Below are positions 46,997 through 57,619 of a stretch of 64,000 nt of DNA, in pieces. The notes under the pieces are model-generated. The model searched no databases. It worked only from the letters and a program-made list of their open reading frames with translations, and was not told where the DNA came from. Numbering within the stretch: position 1 is the stretch's first letter; each line of letters begins with the position of its first letter. This DNA is from Sodiomyces alkalinus F11 (taxonomy: Eukaryota; Ascomycota; Sordariomycetes; Glomerellales; Plectosphaerellaceae). The stretch spans positions 1,404,575 to 1,468,574 of the forward strand of contig NW_021167085.1 of NCBI RefSeq assembly GCF_003711515.1, read 5' to 3'. A program made the translations under genes and the position numbers.

Positions 46997-48167
46997 GGGT
47001 GCGTAGTGTCGAGGGGTCGCGTTACGGAAGCATTGGTGCACCGAGAAAGCTGTCCCGGAAACGAAGAGAGAGAAAAAAAAATCTACAACGGTACCAATTG
47101 CTTGAAGGCTGGGTCGGCATTCGGTGGAGCTAAGCTCCGACTGGTGCGTGCACGTTACAGTGAATGTGGAATTCTGCACTGTGGGTTTCCGAATAATATA
47201 CCCGTTAGCTATTAGCCTAGAGGTATAATCCAGATAAGTAGACGAGGCGAACCGGGGCTATATCGGCCCCGTAGCGGCATTACTCTATCTAAGGAAGAGT
47301 ATAGAGGTTCTCCCCCGGGTTTTCCCTTTTTATAGCTACCTAGGAAGGACCGTATAGCTTAGGCAGGCTCCTATAGATTAGATACGATAGCGGAGTAAGA
47401 TAAATAATCATAATAATAGTCTAAACTTTATCTTAATAACTTTAATAATTATAATTATATTATAGACTTCTTTTACTTATACTCTATTTTATTTTATATA
47501 TATTTTTCTATTTTATTTTCATTCTATTTATTCTAATATTCTATTCACTTTTTATTCTATTTTCCTTATCGTATTAGGAAGTAGTAGAAACGGCGCGGTA
47601 CAAGGCTGCACAGTCTATCGGTCAAATATGCGCGCGATTTACACTGTATTTGTTACTAAAGATACGAAAAAACAGCCTAAAGCATATACGTTATGAAAGT
47701 AGTCACTCCTACGGGTTGTACAGATACATACTGCTAAACGAAGTCGCCCGAAAAACACCGCAACAACGCCGTAGAAAGTCGAAAAACGGGCCCGGGCAGT
47801 AGTAACGGTACGAAAAGCAGGCTGCCAAAAAGTGGTCGACAAATAAAGGGGGCCGGTTTCAGTGTAATAGGTATTACAAGTGTAGTATGAGAAAAGGCTG
47901 TGCCTCTAATACTCAAGAAGCTCGAAACAAGGAAGGATTCAAATTCATTACCTGAGCAAATTCCTGACTATCTAAAGGGGGAGTAGTTCTTCCGCGCTGG
48001 GGGTCAGAACGTAACATGTTGAATGATATGCTGACCTCGCAACGGGAGCATAAAAAGAGCGGTACCCCAGTAGAGGTGTTCTTTTCCCCAATGCGTGAAA
48101 CGGTGAAAGGCCTCCCTGCATGCTGTCCGGACTCACCGCTACACGACATATCCTCGACACTACCGGA
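46997..48167. other. Intergenic with AT-rich island
   Basis: No intact gene. An AT-rich core lies at about 47395-47575 (see separate entry). The rest, about 47580-48160, holds only short broken frames on both strands, as expected of a decayed element. I could not identify a transposon family. Confidence 0.5.
47395..47575. repeat. AT-rich, RIP-like decayed island
   Basis: Composition changes abruptly to almost only A and T, rich in TTTTATT, TAATAAT and TTATATTATA words, while flanking genes are GC-rich. In Pezizomycotina such islands usually mark repeats mutated by RIP (C-to-T). No terminal repeats or open frame remain. It could instead be simple AT-rich spacer. Confidence 0.55.
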
Positions 48168-49284
48168 TTAGTCAAACAGTTTGTTGGCCTCCTCGATGGC
48201 CTTTGCACGCGCCGTATCGGTCAGGCCTTTGATGACGCTCTCACGAGGCTTGAACCTGCGGCAGGTGTAGACTAGAACACCAGACATGTTAGCACGCCCG
48301 ACGCATATCGATTTGATGTCAGTGGTGAAGCTCGAAAAACGTACTTCCGGTGATGCCGTTCTTGTCTTCTTGATGCCAAAGGATGCGGGAGCTGTCCTGC
48401 CAAGCCTCAAGCTGGATTCGGTAGAGCTGTCATATTCGTCGTTTGACGAAAGCCAGTCAGAAGGAAGAAAAGAAAAAGAAAAAAAAGAAGAAAAAAAGAG
48501 GTGTCCTGAACAGCCGAATACTATCCCCCGGATTGGGACCACAAACCTTGAAGTGAGGGTGGTCGACGTCGGGGAAGCGCAGAACGCCAATATCGACCAT
48601 GGTTTGGCTGTGGCGCTCGCGCTTGGCCCAGAAATTGAGAAAACTGTCGACGGTTGCACCGCTGCTTGCGACAATCTGTGCCATGATGGGAAGATCAATC
48701 TTGGTGCTCAGAAGGACATCTTCATCGTTGATGAGCTTGGTGAACCAGCTTTGGACCTAAACAGACTGTAAGTCAACGCAACAAGGGGCCAACGGATGTG
48801 TAGAAGAATACCTCGCTGACGATCGCGGAGTCAGGGGAACCGTCGAACTTGAAATCAGCAACGCTATCCTTGATCAACATATCAGAACGGTCGATTTCCG
48901 ATCCGTCAGTCTCGAGCAGCGGGTTCTGCATCATGGTGCCCACAACCGATGCCCAGTCCTTGTTCTCCAGTTTGGCCAGACTCTTCATCGTTCCACTCAT
49001 CATGATCTTCAAATGGTCGTCGAGTTCCTCTAGCGAGCTGCTGGTGAGCTTGCCGTAACTTGGTGCAAGCTCCGTGTGGAGATACTCCTCCGAATGAGTA
49101 GTGGTGACATCCATCTGGCGCAGTTCAGTCAGCCCGACGATATACCAAAGCCCCCCCCCCAACCCTCTCATGAAAGTTTTTCTAGTACTTTACTGAAATC
49201 AAAACCCAGGATGACATCGGCGACGTCGGAGACGTTCTCGCCGAATGCGGCCTTGATGAGGGGTCCAACAATAATCGCAGCCAT
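48168..49284 (-). CDS. Hypothetical protein, five exons, family not recognised
   Basis: Exons 49284-49189, 49114-48812, 48756-48547, 48426-48345 and 48271-48168 give 795 nt and 264 residues. All four splices are in phase and avoid stops, which argues that the gene is real. The predicted protein is soluble and without signal peptide or membrane segment. It starts MAAIIVGPLIKAAFGENVSD, has an acidic, helix-rich N-terminal half (EELDDHLKIMMSGTMKSLAK), then WFTKLINDEDVLLSTKIDLP, an FLNFWAKRERHSQTMVDIGV stretch, LYRIQLEAWQDSSRILWHQ and a C-terminus RRFKPRESVIKGLTDTARAK. I recognise no domain. Donor 1 (GTACTA) is unusual; the alternative GTAAAG would break the frame. Intron 3 carries a 43-nt pyrimidine tract on the sense strand. 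Confidence 0.68.
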
Positions 49285-50824
49285 GTTGAGAGATAAAGGC
49301 GCTTTGGGAAAGAGGTGAGATGGCGGCTTGGAGTGAAACTGAGGTGTAGAATGTTTTCAGGAGAAGCTTGGAACTTTGAGTTTGTTGTTGTAAGGAGCAA
49401 AAGATCAAGAGGTGATGTCTGGGGTAGATAGCACCTACTTATATATCATTCCCACACTGACCCAGAGCCGGATGCTTGCCAGCGGGTGTTCCTGCTCATA
49501 CACTTCAACCTCTCCCTTCACCTCGCTCATTCAGCGTTCTGCCTACGTGTCCATGGATGAGCTAGGGTCTTGAGAGCTTCAATTCGGTCCTCCGGGTTCT
49601 AGATCGATCCCAGTGAACTTGCTATGCGCTGGCGGACCTTCGATTCTCTCCCGTGTCGGTCTATCTTCTGCTCTCAGCTCTCAAATCGTCGACATACTCG
49701 ACGCATTTGGTTCGTCACCAGGCTAGCAAGTAGCTGAAATTCGTTCGAGGGGCGAATCAGAGAGAAAGGAGGCTGTAACCGAGGAGTCGAGAAGATGTTC
49801 GGGACGAGGGTCGCGATGGAGCAGTCGTTCGTGGCTGGCTGGAGGTCATGATAACATAGTTCAGCGCCGAGTTGATCAATAATGACCAGGGTTGCCGCAT
49901 TGGTTTGCTGCACGGAAAGTAATGAACATTGTCTTCCTATTGCCCGGCAATTGATCACGATGGGGAAAGGGAAGCCCCTAGCGGTTGACACGGTCGTGCC
50001 GCTCCCGCCGGGCGGACCCAGGGACACCTGATTCGGCTGCTTCCGTCGGCTCAGCCCTAGCAGGGGCGGTGGCCGGGCCTGGACCGGGCCTGGACCGGGA
50101 CTTCCACCTGGATTTACACGATAAAGGTTACCAGGGCGAGCAATACTTCTGAGAATTAGCGAAAGGAAGGTCGTGACCTTTTTTGGGATAGATAAGTCTG
50201 GCAATTGGTACGATTGCCACAGTAGTGAAAGAGGCTACGCGAAGACTGTATTTCCGATCTCGGATATGGCGAGCCTAGGTCCGGTATCGGTTATATTACC
50301 TACCTTGAAGAGAGAAATCTGAAATATCCTAAAACCTTACGTAGTGCCTTCCGGCAAGAAGCCTAAGGTTTGAATTTGCTTCCGTAGAACGTCTAGAGGA
50401 AGGTTCCAAAATGCCGTCTAACAGCTTAACCGCCGTTGAACTGCTTGACGACAGTAAGCATTCGTAAACCCCCATTCGAGTCTCGTGATATTTCCCGTAT
50501 TTTCCTCCTACCTATAGGAAAAAATAATAGGGGTACGGATAGGTGGGGAGCCCCACCCAGGTACCTGGGTGCGGGTCGTCCCTGTTGACACAACACGAAA
50601 GTACCCTTGCGGCGTCCAGGTACGGGGAATACCTACACATATTCCAGAACACTGTGCTCCGCAATACTCCGCATCACCTGATTGCTATTCACTCGCGTTT
50701 CACACGACTTCCCATCTTGCGTCGTGATGCTGGCTTCAGATCAATCAGGACAAAGGAGCAAGCGCATTCTGCTATTACGAGTCTTACAGTCTGTATTTCA
50801 GTCCGTTCAATCACGTGTACTCCT
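49285..50824. other. Intergenic: divergent interval, 1.5 kb
   Basis: No supported gene. The minus-strand frame 49674-50204 (176 codons) is Gly/Pro-rich and shows no domain. An 18-bp perfect palindrome lies at 50555-50572, about 250 nt upstream of the F-box ATG. Confidence 0.5.
50555..50572. promoter_or_regulatory. 18-bp perfect palindrome upstream of F-box gene
   Basis: CACCCAGGTACCTGGGTG reads the same on both strands. It shares the GGTACC core of the dispersed words but is longer and GC-richer. It could be a dimeric factor site. Confidence 0.4.
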
Positions 50825-51943
50825 ATGGCGCTCCCCTACTTCCAGCAAACACACACTCCCCCGATCCACCTAAAGAAGGGGCAATCGGCGGGGCAATCAG
50901 CGTCGTCGACGCGGTCTCGCAACATTGCCCCGGTCTTCAAGCTGCCCCCGGAGATTCTCCTCCTTGTCCTGGAGCTGCTATCGAAGGAAGCAGAGATCTG
51001 CTTTTCGTTGACATGCAAAGCCCTCTACAGGCAATTTTCCCCCAAAGCAGCCTCTCGACGGGACTTGGATCGGGTCTCTAGGAAGGCCTTGCTTGTCTTG
51101 CTGGAGAAGGACATTGACCACTCCTTTTTTTGTTACGATTGTCTGAAGCTCCATCCATGGCGCCTTGACGGCCGTATTCTACCTTGGGATGTACGGGGCC
51201 GCTCGCCCTCCTACCATGGGTGCCGGGCCATGCACCCGTTCAGAGCTCCCCTTCCCGAGGGCCACAGCCTGCAGTACAACTTGGCCCGCCTCGTTACGAA
51301 CCGCCACCTGTACGGGCCCTCTCACGGGCTCCCGCTCGCCGTGATTGAGGGCACCTTTGCCAAGAGATGTCCAACCAGTGATGTGCGTTGCCAGCAGTGC
51401 TGGCGCGCACGCATCCTCCAGGACGAGCTGTTCCTTTGCACCTCCTTCACCTACTACCACCCAGAGAATACCACCGACAGACTGATGCGCTTCATGCGAG
51501 TGAGCCATCAACAGATATGCCCCCATCTGCGCATCCGGGCCTCCAACGCCTCCACTGTGGCATCATGGCCTCGCAATCTACCCGAGTTGAACCAAGACCT
51601 CGCCATCCCCAACCGCTTTATCACGCCGGTGCGGAACTCCGTCTCCTCTTGCGCCATCTGCCGGACGGACTACCAAGTCAAGATTCAACACCGCCCGAGC
51701 TGGAAGATGTGGGGGCCACGCGGCTGGATTATCAGCATCGTCACCTGGCAGCAGCTAGGGAAGTGCCGGTCTCCCTTCGACTGGGACTGGCGTATCATGG
51801 CCCTCGACGTGATGAATGATCTAAACAGCAGGTGGCGGTCTCATACCGACATGCCCGGCGTTATTAGACACAGATGGAGCCAGGGCGACGATACCCTGTT
51901 CGAGCCCGAGGGCAATTTCGTGAGTAGGGCGAGGACTCTGTGA
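50825..51943 (+). CDS. F-box-like protein
   Basis: A single exon encodes 372 residues from ATG 50825. The frame is open further upstream (to at least 50543), so a longer N-terminus is possible; I chose this Met because the F-box follows about 40 residues later: FKLPPEILLLVLELLSKEAE followed by ICFSLTCKALYRQF. Downstream lies a Cys-containing segment FFCYDCLKLHPWRL, then SLQYNLARLVTNRHLYGPSHG and later CQQCWRARI and CAICRTDYQVKI. This pattern is common among fungal F-box proteins of unknown target. It presumably recruits a substrate to an SCF ubiquitin ligase. The target is unknown. Confidence 0.75.
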   Translation: MALPYFQQTHTPPIHLKKGQSAGQSASSTRSRNIAPVFKLPPEILLLVLELLSKEAEICFSLTCKALYRQFSPKAASRRDLDRVSRKALLVLLEKDIDHSFFCYDCLKLHPWRLDGRILPWDVRGRSPSYHGCRAMHPFRAPLPEGHSLQYNLARLVTNRHLYGPSHGLPLAVIEGTFAKRCPTSDVRCQQCWRARILQDELFLCTSFTYYHPENTTDRLMRFMRVSHQQICPHLRIRASNASTVASWPRNLPELNQDLAIPNRFITPVRNSVSSCAICRTDYQVKIQHRPSWKMWGPRGWIISIVTWQQLGKCRSPFDWDWRIMALDVMNDLNSRWRSHTDMPGVIRHRWSQGDDTLFEPEGNFVSRARTL

Positions 51944-52566
51944 ATTATGAACCGGCCTCTGTTCCTCGTACTCCAGATGGATGGCGAAGTCCACGGAGCA
52001 GTATACACTATCCTCAAGTATCTAAACGGCGAGCCACCCGGGGTTTCTTTTTCCGCTTATGTCATCTCTGCGAAGCCCCAGTGCAAGCATGGGACATTGA
52101 AGAAAGCTCGAGGAGTGGTATCACAACGTCACATTCCAATTACTTTAATTGACACCTGCCTTACATGTATGTTACTCTCGGGATTTAGCTCACAAGTTCT
52201 GCAAGTGTTTCGGGTGATTTTCCGATGCGGGGAGGCTAACCATGAAGGCACGCCCTTTGGTTGATGGCGTCAAAAATTGGTGCAATGGTGGTTCAGTATG
52301 ACAAATACCGCAGACGGTTCGACTCGGAATCCAATCAAGACTTTGCAAGCACACATACTCCGGGAAACCTCGGTATTCTGCGACGATCTCTAGTCGGAGT
52401 CTTGTGCTTTTGTGGCCACAGGACCTTTGAGTCTTCCAACAACTTCCTTGGTATAAGCACTCTTCACAACTTCGGACCTAAAGCCTGATCTAGTATTATT
52501 TGCCTTCCCTTTTCAGTCAAGGAGTGCCCTTACGAGTAAACGATATCCTGACAACAGTGAGACAAT
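51944..52566. other. Intergenic, 623 bp
   Basis: Spacer between the F-box and NmrA-like genes on the same strand. A 105-codon frame at 51947-52264 has no recognisable content. Confidence 0.55.
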
Positions 52567-53690
52567 ATGGCCTCTTTCAGACCGCTCAATATCCTCATTC
52601 TCGGGGCGACTGGCCAGATTGGCAAATATATCACAGATGCCGTCATTAATGCCCAGCCGAGCTTTGATCAAGTGACCATCTTTACATCCAAGGAGGCATC
52701 AGCAAGCAAGGCGGACTACTTGGACAAGCTGCAGCAGAAGGGAGTCAGAATCGTCAACGGAGATCTTACAAACGAAAAGGACGTCAAAGCCGCGTTGGAG
52801 GGAATCGACACGGTCGTCTCCGCCTTAGGCCGAGACGTCATCAGACTACAAACCGAGCTTGTCCGGCTCGCTGAGGAATGCACATCTGTGAAATGGTTCT
52901 TTCCGTCTGAATACGGCACCGATATCGAGTACGGGCCCTCGAGCGCCAACGAAAAGCCTCACCAGCAGAAGCTCAAGGTCCGAAAGTATATCCGGGAGAA
53001 CGTGAAGCGGATGAAGTACACATTCCTGGTGACCGGACCGTACATCGACATGTACTTCGACCTGAACGATGCAAGACGGGAGGCCGGTGGCTTCGACCTG
53101 AACGATGCAAGACGGGAGGCCGGTGGCTTCGACCCTGTCTGGAAGAAGGCGGTTTTGGTGGAGGATGGCGAGGGCAAAGCAGGCTTCACGACCATGCCTG
53201 AGTACGTTATTCCCCATCTTTCTCTCCTCTTTCCTTTCCTTTCCTTTCCTTTCCTTTCCTTTCCGTTCCTTTCCGTTCCTTTCCGTTTCCATCCCTTCTC
53301 CTAGACATCGCCAGCTCATTTCCGGTTTTTTTGCTCCGCAGCGTGGGAAAGGCATTGGTGGCAGCACTGCGGCACCCCGATGCATCCTTCAACAAAGCAC
53401 TCAAAGTGCAATCCTTTGTGGTCACTCCCAAGCAGATCTTGGCCGAGTTCGAGAAGCAGACGGGGGCCAAGTGGGATGTGACCTACTCGTCACTACAGAC
53501 CCTACGGGATGCGGAGACCAAAGCTTGGAATGAGGGAGAGCCGTATGCGACCATCCTAACATTACGGAGGATCTGGTCGGAAGGAGGAACGTTGTATGAG
53601 AAGACGGACAATGAGAGCATCGGGCTGAAGGATTCCGATTTGGAAACGTTAGAGGGAGCTGTCAAACGGGCACTTACAACTGGTCGGTGA
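52567..53690 (+). CDS. NmrA/isoflavone-reductase-like NAD(P)-dependent protein
   Basis: Two exons, 52567-53201 and 53342-53690, give 984 nt and 327 residues. The dinucleotide site is [18 protein letters not shown], followed by [18 protein letters not shown] and [17 protein letters not shown], typical of the isoflavone-reductase/NmrA-like branch; [13 protein letters not shown] carries the family Lys. A 36-bp unit at 53056-53091 is repeated exactly at 53092-53127, so the protein contains [12 protein letters not shown] twice in a row (about residues 164-187). Relatives have a single copy before FDP. The second exon holds [14 protein letters not shown]. The intron 53202-53341 contains a (TTTCC)n microsatellite. 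The activity and substrate are unknown. Confidence 0.88.
53056..53127 (+). repeat. Exact 36-bp in-frame tandem duplication
   Basis: Two identical 36-nt copies and the first six bases of a third. They are coding (12 residues each) in the NmrA-like gene. Identity at all third positions indicates a recent event or an assembly artefact. Confidence 0.95.
53230..53285 (+). repeat. (TTTCC)n pentanucleotide microsatellite
   Basis: About eleven TTTCC units with two TTCCG variants, inside the only intron of the NmrA-like gene. Confidence 0.9.
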
Positions 53691-54359
53691 AGCATTTAAG
53701 TCCCGTGGCGCAAGGCGTTCCCTGAAGAAGCTGAAGATCCTTTATTTTATGGAAGTTGACAATTGCTCACACTATCTTACAACGCTCTGATGTCGTGGCG
53801 TCGTAGTGAGGGCGTCAGGGCTTGATCAGCACCCGCCCAACGAAATACCTCGGTATCTTGAGAGCTGGGAACAGGCTGATATATTAAAACCTATATGTTG
53901 CTTGTGCACAATGCGAGCGTGCCCCTGGCAGCCAAGTGAGTGACAGGACGGTTTTGAGGACGCATAGTCTGGCATTCGAGCATGTCTGTGGGCCCTCTCG
54001 GTCCTTCTCTGGTGCTTTCACCATCCGACGATCTCTGTTCAATTCTGGCACATTATCGACTGTACTGCAATCGTGGGAAGCTCCACATGATGCGATTAAG
54101 AGGGAATTTCTTGGACGTTGTACGAAAACTGCTTCGTTCGGTCGAGTAAGACGGACGATGAATGACGAATGATTCTGGCTTCAGTCCTCCGTAAGCGTAA
54201 GGTAATTAGCGTTGTCGTGTCGATGTATTACATAATAAAGGAGCTTGGACCTCCTCACGGTACCCGGATAGGTAGCTTAGCTCGACCTCCATCAACCATC
54301 CTCACCCCCGCAACCCATTCGCGGGATTCATCAACGCTACATCGTAAGCACCTTCCATC
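53691..54359. other. Intergenic, 669 bp
   Basis: Spacer between two plus-strand genes. No gene or notable repeat is seen; it should hold the promoter of the transporter gene. Confidence 0.55.
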
Positions 54360-56005
54360 ATGGCCCCTTCAGGCCTAAGGAAGTGCGTCGAAGATTCGAC
54401 GTTCTATCTAATACTCTTGGTGGTCGTGTCGACCCTTGGTCCTCTTCAGTTTGGCTTCCATCTTGTATGCTGCCCCCGTTCCCACGATCCTGTTAGCGTT
54501 ACTGCTTCACCCGCCGAGGTATCCACTGCAATAGCTGCAATGATGCTAACATGCCATTTTCCCTTGGACAGGCTGAGCTGAACGCACCGCAAGATGTGAT
54601 CAACTGCAAGAAGAAGGCCATTAACACGGCCGAACCATATCCGTCTAAATGGTGGCATTCGGCGCGACCAGAATCCAAAACCACCGGCGGCCTGCTTCCC
54701 CATTGTATCCCAATGAACGATGCCGCCTTTGCGACTGTTTCCTCGATATTCACCGCGGGGGGTCTGGTAGGTGCCTTGTGCACCGGTCCTTATGCCTCGA
54801 AACGAGGCCGGCTCTCTGCGATGCGACTCACGGCTCTCCTATACGTTGTGGGCGCAACCCTCGAGACGACGGCCGGGAACATCCCTTGGCTCGCTGTCGG
54901 GCGTTTCCTATCAGGCGTGGCCGCCGGGGCGTCCACTGTTGTCGTGCCACTGTATATCAGCGAGATATCCCCCCCGAGCGAGCGCGGTTTATTCGGCGCT
55001 ACCACGCAAATCTCCATCAATGTCGGCATATTGTTCACGCAGACCCTGGGATATTTTCTAAGTTACGGCAGCGCGTGGCGCGGCATCCTGGGGACCGGAA
55101 TCGCCATTGCTCTTGTCCAGGCTTCTGGTCTTGTCTTCATGCCGGAGAGTCCCGCGTGGCTGGCTGCGAACCGCGACGTCACCGAGGCGCGGCGCGTACT
55201 ACAACGCATTCGCGGGAGCAACTACGACATCGGGGAGGAAACAGCAGCATGGGAGGGTGGAGATCTCGAGTCGGAGCGGGAAGGCCTGCTATCACAGACC
55301 GGCGCCGAAGACGGACGCCCTACACCCAGCTCCAAGTCATCGGGATCTCATCTGGGCTTCATCCAGGTCGTCAAGGACTCCCAATATCGACCGGCCATCA
55401 TTGCTGTTGTCGCCGTTGCGTTTGCTCAACAATTTTGCGGCATTAACTCGGTCATTATGTACTCTGTTTCACTACTCACAGATCTCCTCCCCATAAGCTC
55501 TGCCCTGCTGACGATCCTGATTTCCGTCGTCAACCTGGTGACGACTGTGTCTTGCTCCCCACTCCCGGACAGACTTGGGAGGAAGACGTGCATTCTTCTG
55601 TCGATCATCGGTCAGGGAACCAGTTCGCTAGCTCTCGCTCTCTCCATCCGGTTTGGCATCAAGATCCTGTCTGCCGTATCCGTTGTCGCCTTTGTCGGGT
55701 TCTTCGCCGTGGGTCTAGGCCCCGTTCCGTTTATCCTGGCATCCGAGCTGGTCGGTCAAGAAGCGGTAGGAGCTACCCAATCGTTATGCCTGGCTGCGAA
55801 CTACATCGCCACTTTCTTCGTCGCCCAATTCTTCCCCATCATCAATGCGACTCTCAATGACGTTTTGGGGGGCGCCGGTTGGGTCTATTTCATCTTTGCT
55901 GGGTTTGCCCTCTTCTTTGCCTTCTTCATCAGCTGGAGAGTGCCAGAAACGAAGGGGAAGAAGGACGCGGATGAGGTCTGGGGCAGGACACGACGCCTGG
56001 ACTGA
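54360..56005 (+). CDS. MFS sugar-porter-family transporter (Vps73-like)
   Basis: A 12-helix membrane transporter of the sugar porter family. Exons are 54360-54464 and 54572-56005, giving 1539 nt and 512 residues. The intron 54465-54571 (GTATGC..ACAG) joins GPLQFGFHL|AELNAPQDVI, giving the conserved first helix with its QFG motif. Other signatures: ASKRGRLSAM (loop 2-3), VGRFLSGVAAGASTVVVPLY with EISPPSERG (helix 4), MPESPAWL (after helix 6), QQFCGINSVIMYS (helix 7), DRLGRKTCIL (loop 8-9) and RVPETKGK at the C-terminus. All marker motifs are present. The closest named relatives are yeast Vps73-type proteins; the substrate and the membrane are not settled. It is tail to tail with the racemase gene (198 bp). 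Confidence 0.92.
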
Positions 56006-56203
56006 GGTGACTTATGGACCTATGATGAAATTGAATTCAGTGTTCTTCCTCTTCTGCTTTTGTTCTTTCTTCATTGTTTTCCCCAACTTCCCCCCTTAGC
56101 GTGGCGTTTCTTATAGTACGGTCATCATGTAGGATGTTTTTAAATAGGGAACAAGGGCCATCCAATTATGGGGCGTTCCCAGGGACATGAAATACAGGCA
56201 GAT

Positions 56204-57059
56204 CTATTTCATCGAAAACAACCGCCGGCTCTTGACCATTTGTTCAAGCTGGAGAATGCCGGCCTTAACTCCATCCACAACGAGGACGCTGCTACCTGCC
56301 TCGGTCCCATACTGGCTGATGCCAGTTGTGCGGATAATCTCCTCCAAACCAGCCATGCCTGCGCAGCCCATGACCACACAGCTGACCCCGCCATCTCCCA
56401 GAAGCCGCCTGGTGGCCTCTTCGAGCTTGACCTTGACCTCCTGGGCACTCACATGGTGAAAGTCGCCGGCTGACAGACCCGTAGACGCTACACCTCTGAA
56501 TTTGGCGTTCTTGCTCCCTGACTCCTGGCCGAGGAACTCCCTCACCCCCGTCCCGAGATGCTCTTCCCAGAACGCGCCGGTAGTCACGATCCCCCACTGG
56601 CTCTGATGGGAGCCGGAGCCTGAAGTCGCGGGCGGTAGCAAAGAAGTGGCGGTGAGGATGCTGGCCTCGAATATACCCGTTACGGAGAGCCCGTTCTTGT
56701 ACTGCTCTGCGAGATGGCCGACGAGGGGGTGGACACTGTAGCAAGCGACGAGGATGCCGTCGTACTTCTCCAGCTCGCCCGACTGTGCGAGGTCCTTGAG
56801 GACGACATCCGTGCTGATTTGAATACCCTCCGCATCGTTGATACTTGCTGGGCTGTCGGGAGGTGCTGTGTACGTGTACACTTTGATCGACTGGGGGGTG
56901 TAACACGGAATACGGTCACGCCCTGTTCAACGGAAAGATATTGCGTCAAGGACTCACCTCATCCAACGGAATACCTTTAATTGCATCCTCCATACCCTGT
57001 GTCATGGCATGGGATGAGTTGGGATTGACGACGAGAATACTGATGACCCCGCCGGGCAT
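56204..57059 (-). CDS. Asp/Glu/hydantoin racemase family protein (Dcg1-like)
   Basis: Exons 57059-56958 and 56890-56204 total 789 nt and 262 residues. It starts MPGGVISILVVNPNSSHAMT, the usual family start. The two catalytic cysteines are visible: Cys84 in ILVACYSVHPLVG and Cys210 in VVMGCAGMAG, each in the correct alternate-half context. The intron 56957-56891 (GTGAGT..CAG) joins PLDE|SIKVYTYTAPP. The fungal members include yeast Dcg1, linked by expression to nitrogen catabolite control, and hydantoin racemases. Substrate is not known. Its neighbour is a transporter on the opposite strand. Confidence 0.88.
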
Positions 57060-57619
57060 TTTTGCGGCTGGACGTTGGGCAGACGCCGGTTGATGGCCAG
57101 AAAGTGGGAGTATCTAACGGTGAAAGGCTCACAAAAGTTATGGCCTTCTTATCCAAGCAACAGGTCAACTACCTTACCCAAGTTTTATGCAACTACGAAA
57201 GGTTATATCCTGCTCGCCCGAAGTGGAGGTAGGTAAATGACCCTCAAGTGCTTGAACTGTGAGCGTTTCAAGTCACATCTTTCATCCACGGTATTCGGAC
57301 AACACGTGATAGCGGGGTTCGTTCGGTACCTATGGTATGCCACGTACAGTATTCAAAGCATGGCCATACTGTGCACCCAGTATACCAATCTCGAAATATC
57401 ACGTGATCTAAAGCTAAGCCCCTGGAGTGTGTGATGATTATGGCTGGGCTTGGGCATGGACCAAGCTGACCCCACTACCTACGCCGTATGGGGTTGACGA
57501 CGTAAGATACCAGCAACTCCCACCTCACCTCCAGCTCCTACGTTTTACGGTTCCCCGAGCCAGCAGACGCTTTTGCTCTCCAAAACTGTCCGCAGCTTGG
57601 GATTTCTCTCTTTCTTAAA
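57060..57619. other. Intergenic: divergent promoter region, 560 bp
   Basis: Shared upstream region of the racemase and arp2. I see no strong motif. Confidence 0.55.

Noticed and set aside
47913..48208. Two overlapping 78-codon minus-strand frames near the AT-rich island
   Set aside because: No domain, and the region is full of stops in other frames; treated as part of a decayed or non-coding stretch.
49674..50204. A 176-codon minus-strand frame between the orphan gene and F-box gene
   Set aside because: Gly/Pro-rich and without recognisable content; length is within chance for GC-rich DNA.
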